NCBI GenBank assembly: GCA_000727475.1
Contig: KL647293.1
Span: 3,980,437-4,044,436, forward strand
From: Sarcocystis neurona
Taxonomy: Eukaryota > Apicomplexa > Conoidasida > Eucoccidiorida > Sarcocystidae
Reading direction: 5' to 3'
Length of the DNA: 64,000 nt
The position numbers were made by a program, and so were the translations under genes. Positions within the stretch are counted from its first letter, which is position 1. Each line of letters begins with the position of its first letter. Of the stretch, positions 9,965-21,609 are shown in pieces. The notes beneath the pieces were generated by a model. The model was not told the DNA's origin, did not search any database, and saw only the letters and a list, made by a program, of their open reading frames with translations.

Positions 9965-12900
9965 TTATCTTCTCCACACAAAGACGTGTTTCCGACGGCA
10001 GGTCCAGTTTCCCCCTCTGCTCTTTTTCAACTCTCTTTTCGTCTTGGTCCCCGTCTTTTTCCTGCAGATCCCTTGTGACCGAAAGGAGGCGAGACAGGAG
10101 CTGCGTGATTGCCGCGGGCAAGAAAGGTTGCTCGAAAGCATCTGCTGGCTGTCGTTGCTGCTGCTGCTGATAGTCGGTGGGAGAAGCTGCTGCAGAGCCT
10201 CACTTGGAAGCGCATCGTCTGCGTGTTGGTGGCTGGGCCGGCAGAAGCGACAGACGGGAGTATCGCAGCAGGTGCAGAACCACTTGTACGCAGCGCCAGC
10301 GTGTAGCGAACACATGCCTGCCCGTCTTGGCATCTGTAGCAGCACAGAGACGCTTCAGCAGAAAGAAACACTCTCTCTCTGTCTATCTCTCGTTCAACGA
10401 CAGGGGCAGCACACAGAGAAAAAGCAGTTTGCCCACGTAGTCTGGCTCCGCTGGAGCTTCTGGGAAGCAAAAGTCGCGGAATAAGGAGAACAGTGGCGAG
10501 AGAAAATGAAGCTGCCTACCGGGTTCAGCACTGCTGCTGCTGCTACTGCTCGGCTGCCCTTTATACGGGGCATCTTCTGCTTTCTGTTCTGCTGCTCGCC
10601 GTGGGCGCTGCTGGCCTCACTTGCTCGGACGCTTGCTGTTGTTCCACCTGCGGTTCTAGCAGGTGCGCTGCTTCGAACGCCGCCTGCTGCTGCCACCGTT
10701 GCTGCCGGGACGCTCTCGCGCTATCCTGTGGCTGCTGTTCTTATTGATTCGGCTGCTGAGGATGCTGCGTCTGCTGCGGTTGCTTTCCCGCTGCCGTGCA
10801 GAAACAGAAATGCTTTTGTTCCTGCTGCAGACGTGCTGCTTTTGCTGCTGCTTCTGCTGCTCGAACTGTCGTCTCTGCTGAGACCGCTCACGTTGCTGCT
10901 GCATCGGTCGCTATCCTCGGAACCCTGCTGCTGGCACTTGCTGCTGTTGCTGCTGCTGAGACCTACCTCATTCAGAGGGACGCGTATGTGGCGAGAAACA
11001 AGCTTGTTTTGTCCGTGGATCGTCCGATCGCAGGAAATGCAGAGCCTGCAGCAGCAGCAGAGCGGCAGCAGCAGCTAGCCGTGAAGGAGGAGCAGCTCGG
11101 CGTCAGCAGCACCCACAGGAGCAGGAAGGCTGCAGCAGCAGCCCTACAGCAGGAGCCGCAGCAGAAGCCCTACAGCAGGAGCCGCAGCAGTCCCAAAGCA
11201 ACAGCACCTGCGGCAGGAGCAGTCTTGGCGCAGCAGCAGCGGCAGCCGCACTACAGCAGCAGAAGCATATGCGACGGAAATCCCAGCACTACTACTACTA
11301 TTACTACTACAGCAGGAGCGGCTGACAGCAACAGCACATGCGGCAGCACAGCAGCAGGCGCAGCGCAGCTGCAGGGCTTGCACGGGGCGCATCAGCAGAA
11401 GGAGCAAGGATAAGGCAGCAGGACGGCGGTAGAAAAGCCGAACAGCAGCAGGACTGCAGGATCAGCAGCACGTTTCAAAAATGAGAAACAGCAGCAGCCT
11501 AGTGACTGTATACAGCAGCAACAGCCAAGCATTTGATACACTCGACGGGGCAACACCGACAGCAGCTGCAGCAGCAACAGCCAGTAACTACTACAACTGC
11601 AGCCGGAGAGGACGCCGGCCAGCAGCAGCAGCCGCAGCAGCAAGTAAATACGCCTGCAACAGGAGCCGCCTGCGAGTAGCAAGAACAGTCACAAAGAATT
11701 AGTCGAGGAAGCATCAAAAGGCAGAAGGGAACAGGGAGACGCAAAGTTCAGTAGTGCATGCTGCGGCAGCAGCAGCCTCTCCTTCTGGCAGACAAGCAAC
11801 AGCAGCAGCAGGTGGAAAAGCTTGTTAGAGGAAACCGGCACGCTACACAACTGCAGAGGCGTCTGCTGCTACAGAAGCAGCAGCATCTACCAGCGACAGC
11901 AGCGGTAGATCGCAGTGACAGCGAGCGCCACAGGAGCAAGAAGCAGCAGCGGGGGCAAAAGCGAGGAGCAGCAGAGGCAGTTACAGCAGGACGGACGACG
12001 CGCAACAGCAGCACAGGAAACGGCAGCGGCTCTATGCACCTGCATAGAGGCAAAGGGCAGCGGCAGTTCACCACGCAGCAGCCACTAGAACCACCTGCAG
12101 GAGCAGGCAGCAGCAGCCGCATCGGACAGGACGAGAAGTAGCACGAAAGAGCCGTATCAGCAGCAAGGAGCGGTTGTTGCAGCAGGCCGGGGAGGAAGCA
12201 GCAGCAGTGCGAGGAAGCAGCAGGAGCCGCAGGAAGAAGCGGGAGCAGCTGGTGGTAGTAGCGGCAACAGGAGGAAGCACCTGTCACAAGAAACAACATC
12301 AGGAGCACGCACAACGCGGGCAGCAGCAGAATGTAGCAGTTGCAGTGGGGGGACGTAGCAGCAGCAGCAGCTAGAGGAGGAGGAAGAAACAGTGGCGGTA
12401 GCAAGAAGTAGGAGCAAATGCAAAGGAGATTGTGAAGCGCTAAAAAGAGTAGGACAACAGACGAACGCGCAGCGCAGGCAGAGCTTCACTCATTTGCACG
12501 AGACACAACATGCACATGCATATATATATATATATATATGTATGTATATATACATGTACAAACGTAAAGAGTACGTACGTCCATATACACAGACTGTTCC
12601 GGTAAACTATATATTATATATATCTATATGCGGAGTTGCAAGGTACACAGCGATGTTCATATATATATATATATATATAGTGTCTACGTATAGATGCGGA
12701 GTTGCACGGTATATACGAGATACGCACATAATAAGAATTAACATATACGTACGTGCAGGGTTGGACGGTACTCAGGGTATGTACACGTATTATAAAAATT
12801 TGTACATCCACACGCGCATATGGGTAGGCGCAGAAAGAAGAGGTGTCACCCCGTACGAGAGAGCGCCTCGAGGCAGCGGCGCAGCAGGTATAACATAACA

Positions 12901-13238
12901 TCGTGTGAACTGGTGGAATAATAGAACTCCCAGCGCATGCGTAAAGAGCCAACTCCCGACAGCTGCAGCACTAATAGCAGCAAAAGAGAAGGCCAGAGAG
13001 GGGGCTACCAGCAGGAGCAGCAGCAGATGATGGCGCAAACTCAGCAGCAGCCGAAGAATGAAAGAATGCTGCAGAGCCGTAGCAGGAGAAATCGACCAGC
13101 TGGGAGAGCCAGAGCGAATATAGTGACACGAGCAGAGAGGTACCTGGCAGCATCCGAGGCACACCAGATGCATGCAGGTCTGTCTCCGCAGTTATCGCAG
13201 AGGGGCACGGTGAACAGCTCTTGCGCGCAGGGATCCAT
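9965..13238 (-). CDS. B-box zinc-finger protein (tandem B-boxes)
   Basis: A likely first exon, 13144-13238, starts MDPCAQELFTVPLCDNCGD and ends in phase 2 at CAG|GTACCT. It carries C-x2-C and C-x2-C pairs typical of a type-1 B-box. The second exon, 9965-10352, is entered with one base after GCTGAAG and runs to its stop. It holds C-x2-H-x8-C-x2-C-x4-C-x2-C-x3-H-x-H, read as MCSLHAGAAYKWFCTCC and CRFCRPSHQH, a good type-2 B-box. B-boxes bind two zinc ions and mediate protein contacts, for example in TRIM-type ligases. No RING is visible. The intron of about 2.8 kb holds a CTG-to-CAG block and may hide further exons, so the direct junction is uncertain; each finger exon is firmer than the join. 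The tail is Ser-rich, then basic. Confidence 0.58.
10140..12390 (+). repeat. CTG block switching to CAG block
   Basis: CTG/TGC/GCT triplets dominate the plus strand at 10140-10960. From about 11040 to 12390 the same strand is CAG/GCA/AGC. The switch takes about 80 bp. Every frame stays open for long stretches (Leu, Cys, Ala on one side; Gln, Ser, Ala on the other), so ORF length is not evidence of genes here. The block sits in the presumed intron of the B-box gene. Confidence 0.75.
12500..12800 (+). repeat. TA microsatellite with a degenerate repeat of about 62 bp
   Basis: TATA runs alternate with three related words: GCGGAGTTGCAAGGTA near 12630, GCGGAGTTGCACGGTA near 12693 and GCAGGGTTGGACGGTA near 12755. 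The spacing is about 62 bp, so this is a decayed tandem repeat. Confidence 0.5.
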
Positions 13239-15234
13239 CTCAAAGACGACAAAATATTTCGCCAAGATCTGCCGCAGGATATCAGGCACGCCTCAGCAAG
13301 CAACAGACTGGGAGGCAGTCCTGCGGCATTGCACGCGCAGGTGTACAAAAGGTGGCTTCGACACTACTAGGCATATATATATATATGTATATATATTGTA
13401 CTGCTGCCCTACCTCCCCTCCACGGTCCTTCCACACCGTGAGGGGCGCCTGCCTCGGCCGTCTTCTGCTACAGCTTCTCCATCTCCTGCTTCCGCCAGAC
13501 ATTCGAGGATGTGTATAGATGTGTTTAAAGGTCATGAATGTACGTTGCAGTGCACGCGTATACATATACATATACACACATATAACTGAACATAAACCGT
13601 TGACGTGTACAAAAGGCGAAGGCTGAACAGAGACGAACATGTGTACTCTTGTATATATGTAAATGCCACCACGACACAAGCGGACGTACGTGTATACATC
13701 TATATATGTGTAGATTAATATGTGCAGCTTGAATTCGAGAGCGCAGCCGTACAGCTGCAGGTATACTGAAAGGGCACATTTATATAGGTAAATAGACGCG
13801 CATGTATATGCCTCTGAGCAGATATTCGAATCCATTGTATGCATACGGATACATATGTTTACGTGCTGCTTTGAGCACACCAGACAGAGGCTGCTCGCTT
13901 TGCTTTCCGTGTCCTGAAGATGTGCGGGCGTTGCCGTTTGACGCTGGACCGCACACTGAGGCAACCGAGAGCGACGCGGCGGCGCCACGCAGCCGACTTG
14001 GTGTCGAGACACCTCAACTCATGTCCGAGGTGTAGGGACACCCGAGCAGGAGCAGTTCGAGCCAAGTGCCAGCAGGGTTTTCCTCCTTGAAGTTCTTCCA
14101 CTCCTTCCGGAGTTAACCCTTCATGTGGTGGTGACCACATACCACTGGAAAATGGTGTCCGTACTCTGGACAGAAGTGTTCGCGTCTTTGCATACGTGGG
14201 TTTCAATCAGATGTCCTGGTGTCGCTACACCGGAAAAAAGTCCAGCTGGTGCAAGGACTTGGAACAGACGTATAGTCACTGAGAAACCGTCGTGACGCGT
14301 GCATCGTTCGCGCAAGGTACATGCGTTTGTAAAGCATATCTACGATATAATACAGTGTGGTTCTCTATAAATATACGCTTACACGTATACAAATGTATAC
14401 TCTTGTCTACAGAAATACACCGCGTTGTCGCGATGCCGTGGTTACTTACGTATACACTCGAGTTGAAATCTACAGCAACAGATATGTCTATGGAGTGCCT
14501 TGATCGACAGCGTTGTACGCCATATAGAAGTATCTAGCATTCGAGCCGTTCGAATAAAGATGAAAAGGTACACACACTTACATACAGGTGAAGAGGCCGC
14601 CTTTTGGCGGCGCATTCGGTGTTTGGAGGCATCCTGCATGTGTTAGATGCTGCGCAAACCGCCCACTGGACAACTGGCATGCAAGCATACGCATACCTCT
14701 AAGAAAACGCCTACACACTCGCTTTCTCTCTGTCTCTCTCCTTGTACATATACATACGTACGTGTATATTAGTGCACTCGGACTTCGTATCAGAATGTTC
14801 GTGCAGATGGCGCATCAGTACACTGGAGAAAAGCGGCGGCGCGCAAAATTCAGTAAGCGCGACTTGGGGTGTACGGACACTCCACAATGAACTGTGTGAA
14901 CAGTGTACACGCGCGCTTACCGTTTAGCTTTGTCGCCGCCCTTGTGGTGTACGTACACTGCAAATGAAGTGCACCGCCACCGCGTACGGTGGTGTGTGTC
15001 CACTGAGTATTTGTTCGCATACACGCTGTGCATTCTAACACAGACTAATGCGCAATGCGATGTGTCTCCTCTGAAGTCGACTGTGTACAGTGGAGACCGT
15101 CTATACAGCGCGGGTATGAAGTGGTGCATTTCACGCGGCGTGAGGTGTACAGGGAGATTGCAGCCAGTGTCTTCTATGAACTGGGTGACATGTCACAACA
15201 GTGCCTCAGAAGTGCGTATCCACTGCGCAGTGAC
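13239..15234. other. Mixed region, one coding-like patch, no firm gene
   Basis: 13360-13820 is TA-rich microsatellite. 13859-14206 on the minus strand is unique sequence with an open frame containing HEGLTPEGVEELQGGKPCWH and a basic Cys-ending tail. It could be a 3' exon of the ART-like gene upstream, but no splice pair is convincing. 14210-15234 shows no gene; GTGTACGTACAC occurs at 14947-14958. Confidence 0.35.
14947..14958. promoter_or_regulatory. GTGTACGTACAC palindrome
   Basis: Exact copy of the dispersed 12-bp palindrome. It is composed of two inverted GTGTAC words. Regulatory role is inferred only. Confidence 0.4.
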
Positions 15235-15281
15235 GTGTACGTACACCGCATTTCGTGGAACTGAATGCGGTGTACGTACAC
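15235..15281. repeat. Perfect inverted repeat, 18-bp arms
   Basis: Arm 15235-15252 is the exact reverse complement of 15264-15281, with an 11-bp spacer. Each arm itself contains the palindrome GTGTACGTACAC, so the element is a palindrome of palindromes and could form a hairpin or cruciform. Confidence 0.85.
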
Positions 15282-15964
15282 CTCACCCACATACTGATGA
15301 GTGCGACATGCAGATCCCGAAGAATTAATCACTGGAGTGTATGCGGTGCAAATGACTATACACCCTTCACAGGGGGGTGTCCGCATACAGTGAGTCCTGC
15401 AGTCTAATTGACAGTAATGGGGTGTATAAGCGTATTGTAGGTGCTCAGCCAGGTGCACAGACACTGCACACCAGGAGATTGCAGACACAGTACCACGAGT
15501 GCAAAACGTAATGGACATTTCATCTGCCCAGCCAGTCCATAACCAGGGTCACAATAGCTGCGCAGTATGTGGAGGTACTAGACGAACTGTACTTCCATCG
15601 CGCAGAGAGGAGGTTTTAATTCGGGGAATGTGGGTAGGTGTACGTAGCGGTACACTGCAGTCAACGTTGTGTAGTAGTTCTTGGTGTACCGTACAGTGCG
15701 GCGCCTTCAGGGATCCTCGTGTCGAATACGGGGAGTGCATATACAGCGCCCGACCTGCGGCTGATCCACTGCAGGCTGGGGTGTACGTACGCTGCGTTGC
15801 AAAACAAATCGCTGCCGACTGACCCGTATACGCTCGACTCACGAGGTGTGTTGTCATTGGAATGTGCTGCACAAGAATGATACATTTGCTCCTGCGTGAC
15901 AGTACTGGAGTGGACGAGCCCTTGAACTGCTGTCTGCCGATTGGGTACCACGGGTTTTTCGCGT
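15282..15964. other. Unique sequence without a recognisable gene
   Basis: Short frames are open on both strands, but none has a convincing exon boundary. Partial copies of the TGTACGTA word occur at about 15639 and 15781. Confidence 0.4.
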
Positions 15965-16345
15965 GGAGTCCGTACACTATGCGTTCCGCCCACTATGCAC
16001 CTGGGGTGTACGTAAGCTCTGCGTCTCAGGTGTGCCTACACTGTGCGTCCCGCGTTTACGTACACTGCGCAGCTGGGATGTACGTACACTCTGCGTCTCG
16101 GATGTACGTACACTATGGGTCTCGGTTGTACGCACACTATGGGCCCCGGGTCTGCAGACAACGTGCACCTGGGGCGTACGTACACGTTGCGCCTTGAGCG
16201 TACGTAGACCCTGTGCCTCTGGGGTGCATGTATGCTTTGCGCCTCGGCTGTACGTACACCGTGCGTCTCTGGTGTGCGTATACACTGCACACTCAGGTGT
16301 ACGCACCCGATGTGTATCTCGGCTGTACGTACACTGTGCGTTTGT
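15965..16345 (+). repeat. Degenerate satellite of about 24 bp built on TGTACGTACAC
   Basis: About 14 imperfect units follow the pattern TGTACGTACACTNTGCGTCTCGG, most clearly at 16040-16140, with some of 27-30 bp. In one plus frame they read VRTLC/VRTLW every eight residues, which confirms the 24-bp period. The array begins about 40 bp beyond the donor at 16383 of the minus-strand ART-like gene, so it is probably intronic. Confidence 0.75.
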
Positions 16346-16383
16346 GATGTGAGTAGACTGAGTCCTATGGGATGTGTAATTAC

Positions 16384-19300
16384 CTGCGAGGAGTCGTAGA
16401 TTACATACTCGTGACGGAAGGTATACTGGGGCAGGACACCAGGAGCAAGAACTTTTTCCTCGTCGTCCCTGGCAGCAGCAGCAGCCGCTGCAGCGTTCCT
16501 CGCGGACTGCGTCTGCTGCTCGTGGTGCTGCTGCACGGCTGCTGCCGCTGCCGCTGGCAAGTCCTGCAGGCGGCAGTAGTGGACTGTCACACTCTCTTCA
16601 GGCGCAGGCTCCGCCGGCTTCTCCACGTAGACGCTGTCGAATTCGCAGGGAAGCGTGAAGCGTCCTCCTGCCGCTGCCGCAGCTGTCTCCAGGACTAGCG
16701 AACGGCCTACGCCTGGGGGGCAGACCACCAGCACCTCACCCCACCAGTCACGGAGCAGCAATTGCAGGCAGCAGCGGCAGCAGCTCTCCGGGTGCTCCGC
16801 ATTCTTCACGGAAATTGCCTTATCGCCTATTTTACGCAGCAGTTACGTGCAGATACGGATGCAGGGACGCAGAGAGACACGCGCGCACCTGTGACGAAGA
16901 CCTTTTCGTGTGTACAGCTGCCGATGACCATAGACACACGGACGTGTATGCCTACGTGGCCCCCAAAGAGGAAAACAAGAGATAACTGAGAACGGTTCCG
17001 CTGGGCACAGAAGAGCGTACACAAGCATGCAGGTACACGGGTACAGCGCTTAGTATTCCTCACCCATCGTGAAGCATCACATACTCCGGCTGAAAGAGAC
17101 AGACACACCCACTTGAAGAAAAGAAAAAAATGAAGCCCGAGTCATGGACAACGGCAGGCACGTGCACGTATGGATGAAGATCCGTCTACTCATACACCCA
17201 GATTTATATACTTGTACACGTACACTCAGCAGCCTGAGAAATACGCGTCTGGTACCATACGTAGTGGAGTTAGAAATCGAGACACATTTATATATATGCA
17301 TTTGTATACGTAGCTAACCCGAAAACGATACGCATGCAAATATATAGACGTGCACGCATACAAATAGAAGGATATACACATATATATATATAAATGAACA
17401 CACACAAAAAGAAACAGAAGCGCACACAAATAAATACCAACAATATATACACGTACATACACATATATATATACATATATAGAGAGAAAGCGACAGAGGT
17501 GCTCACTTTTTATGTGTGGACGTGGAGTTGTCACACGACAAGGTATACACACATACACGCATTTGGAGAACTACGTATCTGTATGCAGATAGATACACGT
17601 ATATATACACAGAGAGAGAGATAGAGAGTGGACGGATGAACTTCGTAGAGAGCTGAGACGAGTGCACTGCTTTTAAATGTATATATAGAAGTTGATAAAG
17701 GAAGCAACAGAAAGGGACGTGGCGACTCTGACAAAGAAAACATCCATCACGCGTAGCGTCTCTCCATAAGTTTCGTACAAGCCCACGCTGTATACTGTCG
17801 ATTCGGCACAAAAATATTAAGTGGGTGCACTGCCGTCCGTAGTTCACAACAAATACAATCCAAATTTCCTGTCCTTTTGACTTTCTACCAATGACAGAGT
17901 TCAACGGCGCAGCAGGTGTCCTCAGCGGCGGCGGCTGAGATAGCCGCCAACCGGCGCCAGGGACACGTCGCTCTCCCCACACCCGTGCCTCCCCATCTCA
18001 ACACTTGCGCACGTGCATGCATGCGTTTGTTTTGTCGCAGACGTAAAAGTGTGTGTGTGGGCTTTTTCTTCGCGTCTCTGTTGCACGCCGTTTCTTCTTG
18101 TGCAGACACAGACGTACACACGCTTATGCGCAGGGAAACACGTAGGAGAACGGACGTGGGCAAGGGTATCTGCTGCTTCTTCTCACGTGGAACACTTCTG
18201 GCCTGCGTAGCTCGTCGCACGTACTCGCAGGCAAAAAGCCTCTCGGAAAGTGTTCTGCAGGCAGACATACGCGTCGCGTTGCGACTGGCGTGCGCGCACA
18301 CAACGCATGCATCCATTCCCCTTCCTAGGGAGAAGTGTGCAGCCTCACGTCCATTGCAAGGAGACCCGCATAACGTACATGCAGAGCAGCAAGCGTGGGC
18401 GTGCCCGGTTTAGAGCCTTGCAGGCCTTTGTCCGTGCGTGGCTCATACACGGCCGTGAAGCAGCTTTGCAAAAGAAGTAAATGCAGAGAAACACGTCGGT
18501 AGGAGAAGAAGAGTCGCATCTACCAGACGCACAAAGCTTCCGCAGCGGACACAAACACCTGTTATCATAGCTAGCTGCCTGGACGCATGCAGTTACACCT
18601 ACACTTACACGCACAAACACGTATCGCTGCGGCGCCGTCATCGCTGCGAACGCGTCAGGAGAGTGGGCGTAGAAGTAGCACGTACATGCAAGTGCATGCG
18701 CAGACAGACGCCCAGAGCTACGAGAATACATGGGGTCACCGCAGAGGTTTTCCTAGCAGAAGCAACTGCTGAATACATTTGAGAACTACGCTTTGGCGGT
18801 GGTCTCGCCACTACTTGCCGCACGTGCATGCATTTGTACACATGCGGCTGTGTGAGCGCATGCGCACTCACACAGACACACACACGCTACCTGATGCAGC
18901 ACACGCAGGCACTCCGACGCACCGCTGCACCTATATATGCGTCCGTAGAATCTATGGAAATAATCCTTCACGCGGTCGTAGACTCGTAGAAATACACCTA
19001 CGTGTACACAACACCTGGTCGGGGACGTATTCCTAAACGTTCTTGCTGCAGGCATTCTCCACACAGCGGCCTTCTTCACTTATACACATATCGGTGCATG
19101 CACGCCCTCAGAGCTACACGTCTATGTGCACACAGGTGCACCCACGCCCTCACATATATATATATATATATATATGGGCATCCACACACACGCGGATGCA
19201 GCACGCAAGCGCCAGCGCGCATGCACACGTCGATAAATATATACGCAAGCAGCCCGCAGCCCCGCAGGGACACACCAGGCAACCGTGTATGCACACATGT

Positions 19301-19944
19301 CAAGAAGTCTCTTTAGCCACGTGCGTCGGCGTGGCGAGTGAGGGAGGGTCGCACATACGTGCCTGCGTAGACGCGAGGAATCGCAGGCGCATCTGGACCC
19401 CTGCATGCATGCAGTCAGCCACACGGCAGTCTTCTCGCCACAATAGCAGGCGCGTTCTCCTACTGGGGCAGCTGCATGTACGTCTACAACGTAGGTGCAG
19501 ATACTACTCGACATGTGTGCGCAGGCGCGTATGCACGTAGGGAGAGCGACGAAGAGAGCGGCAGTCCTGGACGACTGCCTGCATGCATGTGGTCCTCCTC
19601 CCGTCCCGCGGCGAAGGAGGCACGTAGCGTTGTGGCCAGCAGAGTCTCAGAAAAAGGCCAGCACATCGATGGTCGAGGCCTTTTGCCCCCCGTCCCCCCT
19701 TCCCCGGTACCTGGCCGTGGTGCAGTCCCGGCAACGCAGTAAGACAATTATAGAAAGATCTGGCCTGCTGGAGCTGTGGCTGTCTCTCGGCTGCAGCAGT
19801 GCGACTTCCATTCTCCGCACAGGCGTCTGCTGAGAAACTCACCCACTTCGCAGAAGAGAAACTCGAAGAGACGCCGCTCGCCCGACAACATATCTCGCCC
19901 CGCCTCCTCCAACTCCAGCAGCCGGTCCTCCCGCTTTGCAGGGT
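16384..19944 (-). CDS. PARP-like ADP-ribosyltransferase domain, five exons (partial)
   Basis: Minus-strand exons 19843-19944, 19711-19790, 17889-17988, 17064-17089 and 16384-16818 agree in phase at every junction. All use GT donors and AG acceptors (for example CAG|GTACCG, TTTCAG, CAG|GTAATT). Landmarks come in PARP order: LHHGQ (cf. the catalytic His-Gly), a Pro-rich GWRLSQPPPLRTP, GVCDASRWA (cf. G-I-Y-F-A-D), WWGEVLVVCPPGVGRSLVL and LPCEFDSVYV (cf. the L-G and P-x-x-D-S-V strands), then RHEYVIYDSSQ with the catalytic-type Glu (cf. NEYIVYD). An Ala/Gln run interrupts the last exon. The family modifies proteins or nucleic acids with ADP-ribose from NAD+, usually in the nucleus. The usual active-site Tyr is not evident. 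Both ends are missing. Assignment is by motif only. Confidence 0.5.
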
Positions 19945-19969
19945 CTGCATGCATGCAGGCCGGCGCAAC

Positions 19970-20260
19970 AGCAGTAGCAGCAACGCGTCCAGCCGAAATA
20001 CGCAGAAGGCGTAGCAGCAGCACAGGCCTACCTGCTGCGTCTCAGCAGCAGCAGCAGTCGCAGTGGACCCGCGCCAGCAGCGTGTTAGCAGAAGCAGCGG
20101 AGTTACTTCTACCGTTCAGCAGCAGCAGCAGCCCGGAGGAGGAGGAGGTGGATGGGGCGAGAAGCTCCTGCGCAGAGCAGCGGCAGCAGCTGTGCTGCAA
20201 ACGAATGGCCACTTCTGCTGCTGCGTCTTCGAGAATACGCAGCAACGCAGAGGTAGGCAG
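19970..20260 (+). repeat. CAG block with possible minus-strand coding
   Basis: CAG/AGC triplets on plus. On minus one frame reads LRILEDAAAEVAIRLQHSC, which could be an exon upstream of the ART-like domain, but its exit phase does not match 19843-19944. Confidence 0.4.
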
Positions 20261-20489
20261 GTCGACGCGTCAACCTACAGCTATCTAACGCACATGCACA
20301 TGCCAAGACTCTCTCCCTTCCTCTCCCCTTCTGTCTCTCTGTGCGGCCTGGTACCGACCCCTCGTGTGTACATGCGTCCACATATACACTTCTCATTGTT
20401 CACTTATATGCGTGATTATGCTGTCGATGAGGAGACGAATATATGACGCTGTAACCGAAGCAGTCCTCTCCTCTTGGCTAAATACACAA

Positions 20490-21480
20490 GCATATACGTA
20501 TACATATATATGTCTACACATTCCTCCACGGGCAGAAATGTCGGCTGCAGAGCGCAGGACAGTCGAAGAAAGATATGCAGATACATATCGGGGTATACAC
20601 GCAGAGACTGTCTGGGAGCTAGAAATTGCAAACACAAGCCAGATACTAGAGTCTCATATATACATATATATATGTCGTATATGTATAGCAACGGATCTCT
20701 CTCTACATGTGTATATATACGCTGGCATAGAGAATCCCCCTGTACAGAAAAGCGAGTCCATACCTTTTCGCTGTACGTCTTCTTATATATATAGGTATAT
20801 GAACACACGTATGCTATCCATATATATATAGATTTATGTATGCTCGACTTTCTCTCTCTCTCTGTGTAGATATTACTGGTGTGGTAGTCCGCTTTCGTGT
20901 ACCTCTTTATATCAGAAGAGGAGTGCATGCATATACGCGTACAGTCACGTCTGTATATAAATATATATATAGAGAGATGCATTTATATCTCTTCATACGT
21001 CTCTATATGGACAGAGTAATGTACGCATATGTGTGTATGGTTCTCTGTCTGGACCTACATTTGTTTGTTCTTCCTCTTTAGCTCCTTCTATATATATTCT
21101 TACATTAGTCGGCCAAACCGTATCTCTCTGTCTTTATAGAAACATATGTGTTCATACGGATGTAGTTCTCTTTGTGAATGAATACATACACATATACACA
21201 TACATACATATGTACGTTCTTGACCTTTTCTCCGCTGTCGATATTCCCGTATCAATCTGCAGATGTATGCCTCTCTGTTCGAATAGAGTAACGTAAGTCC
21301 ATATATCGTATCCTCTGCAGATACGTAAATATACGTATATAAACACGTATATTGATTTGTCAAATATATATATGACGATAGGTATCTATAGGTATAGAGG
21401 GAAAGAGAGACAGCAACACACACAGGCATGCTCCAAGACACACACATACATAAATACATATATCTGGGGGAGGACGATAC
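20490..21480. repeat. TA/TATG microsatellite region
   Basis: Nearly continuous (TA)n, TATG and TCTC words without a supported gene. Tyr/Ile/His-rich frames on both strands are translations of the repeat. Confidence 0.65.
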
Positions 21481-21609
21481 ACGTGACGGTATAAACATGG
21501 GAGAACTAAATGAGGGCAAAAGAGTTACCGGGAGGGTGGATGTGAAGGACGTCAGTAGCGGCGCCGCTGCTCGTGTCGGTCTTCTTCAGCAACGGAAAAC
21601 CAGGCAGGC

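Noticed and set aside
13859..14206. Final exon of the ART-like gene
   Set aside because: The frame is coding-like but carries no PARP C-terminal strand and no splice acceptor in phase 0, so it was left unassigned.
15965..16352. Possible CRISPR-like array
   Set aside because: Units are contiguous and degenerate with no unique spacers, and the genome is eukaryotic; it is a satellite.
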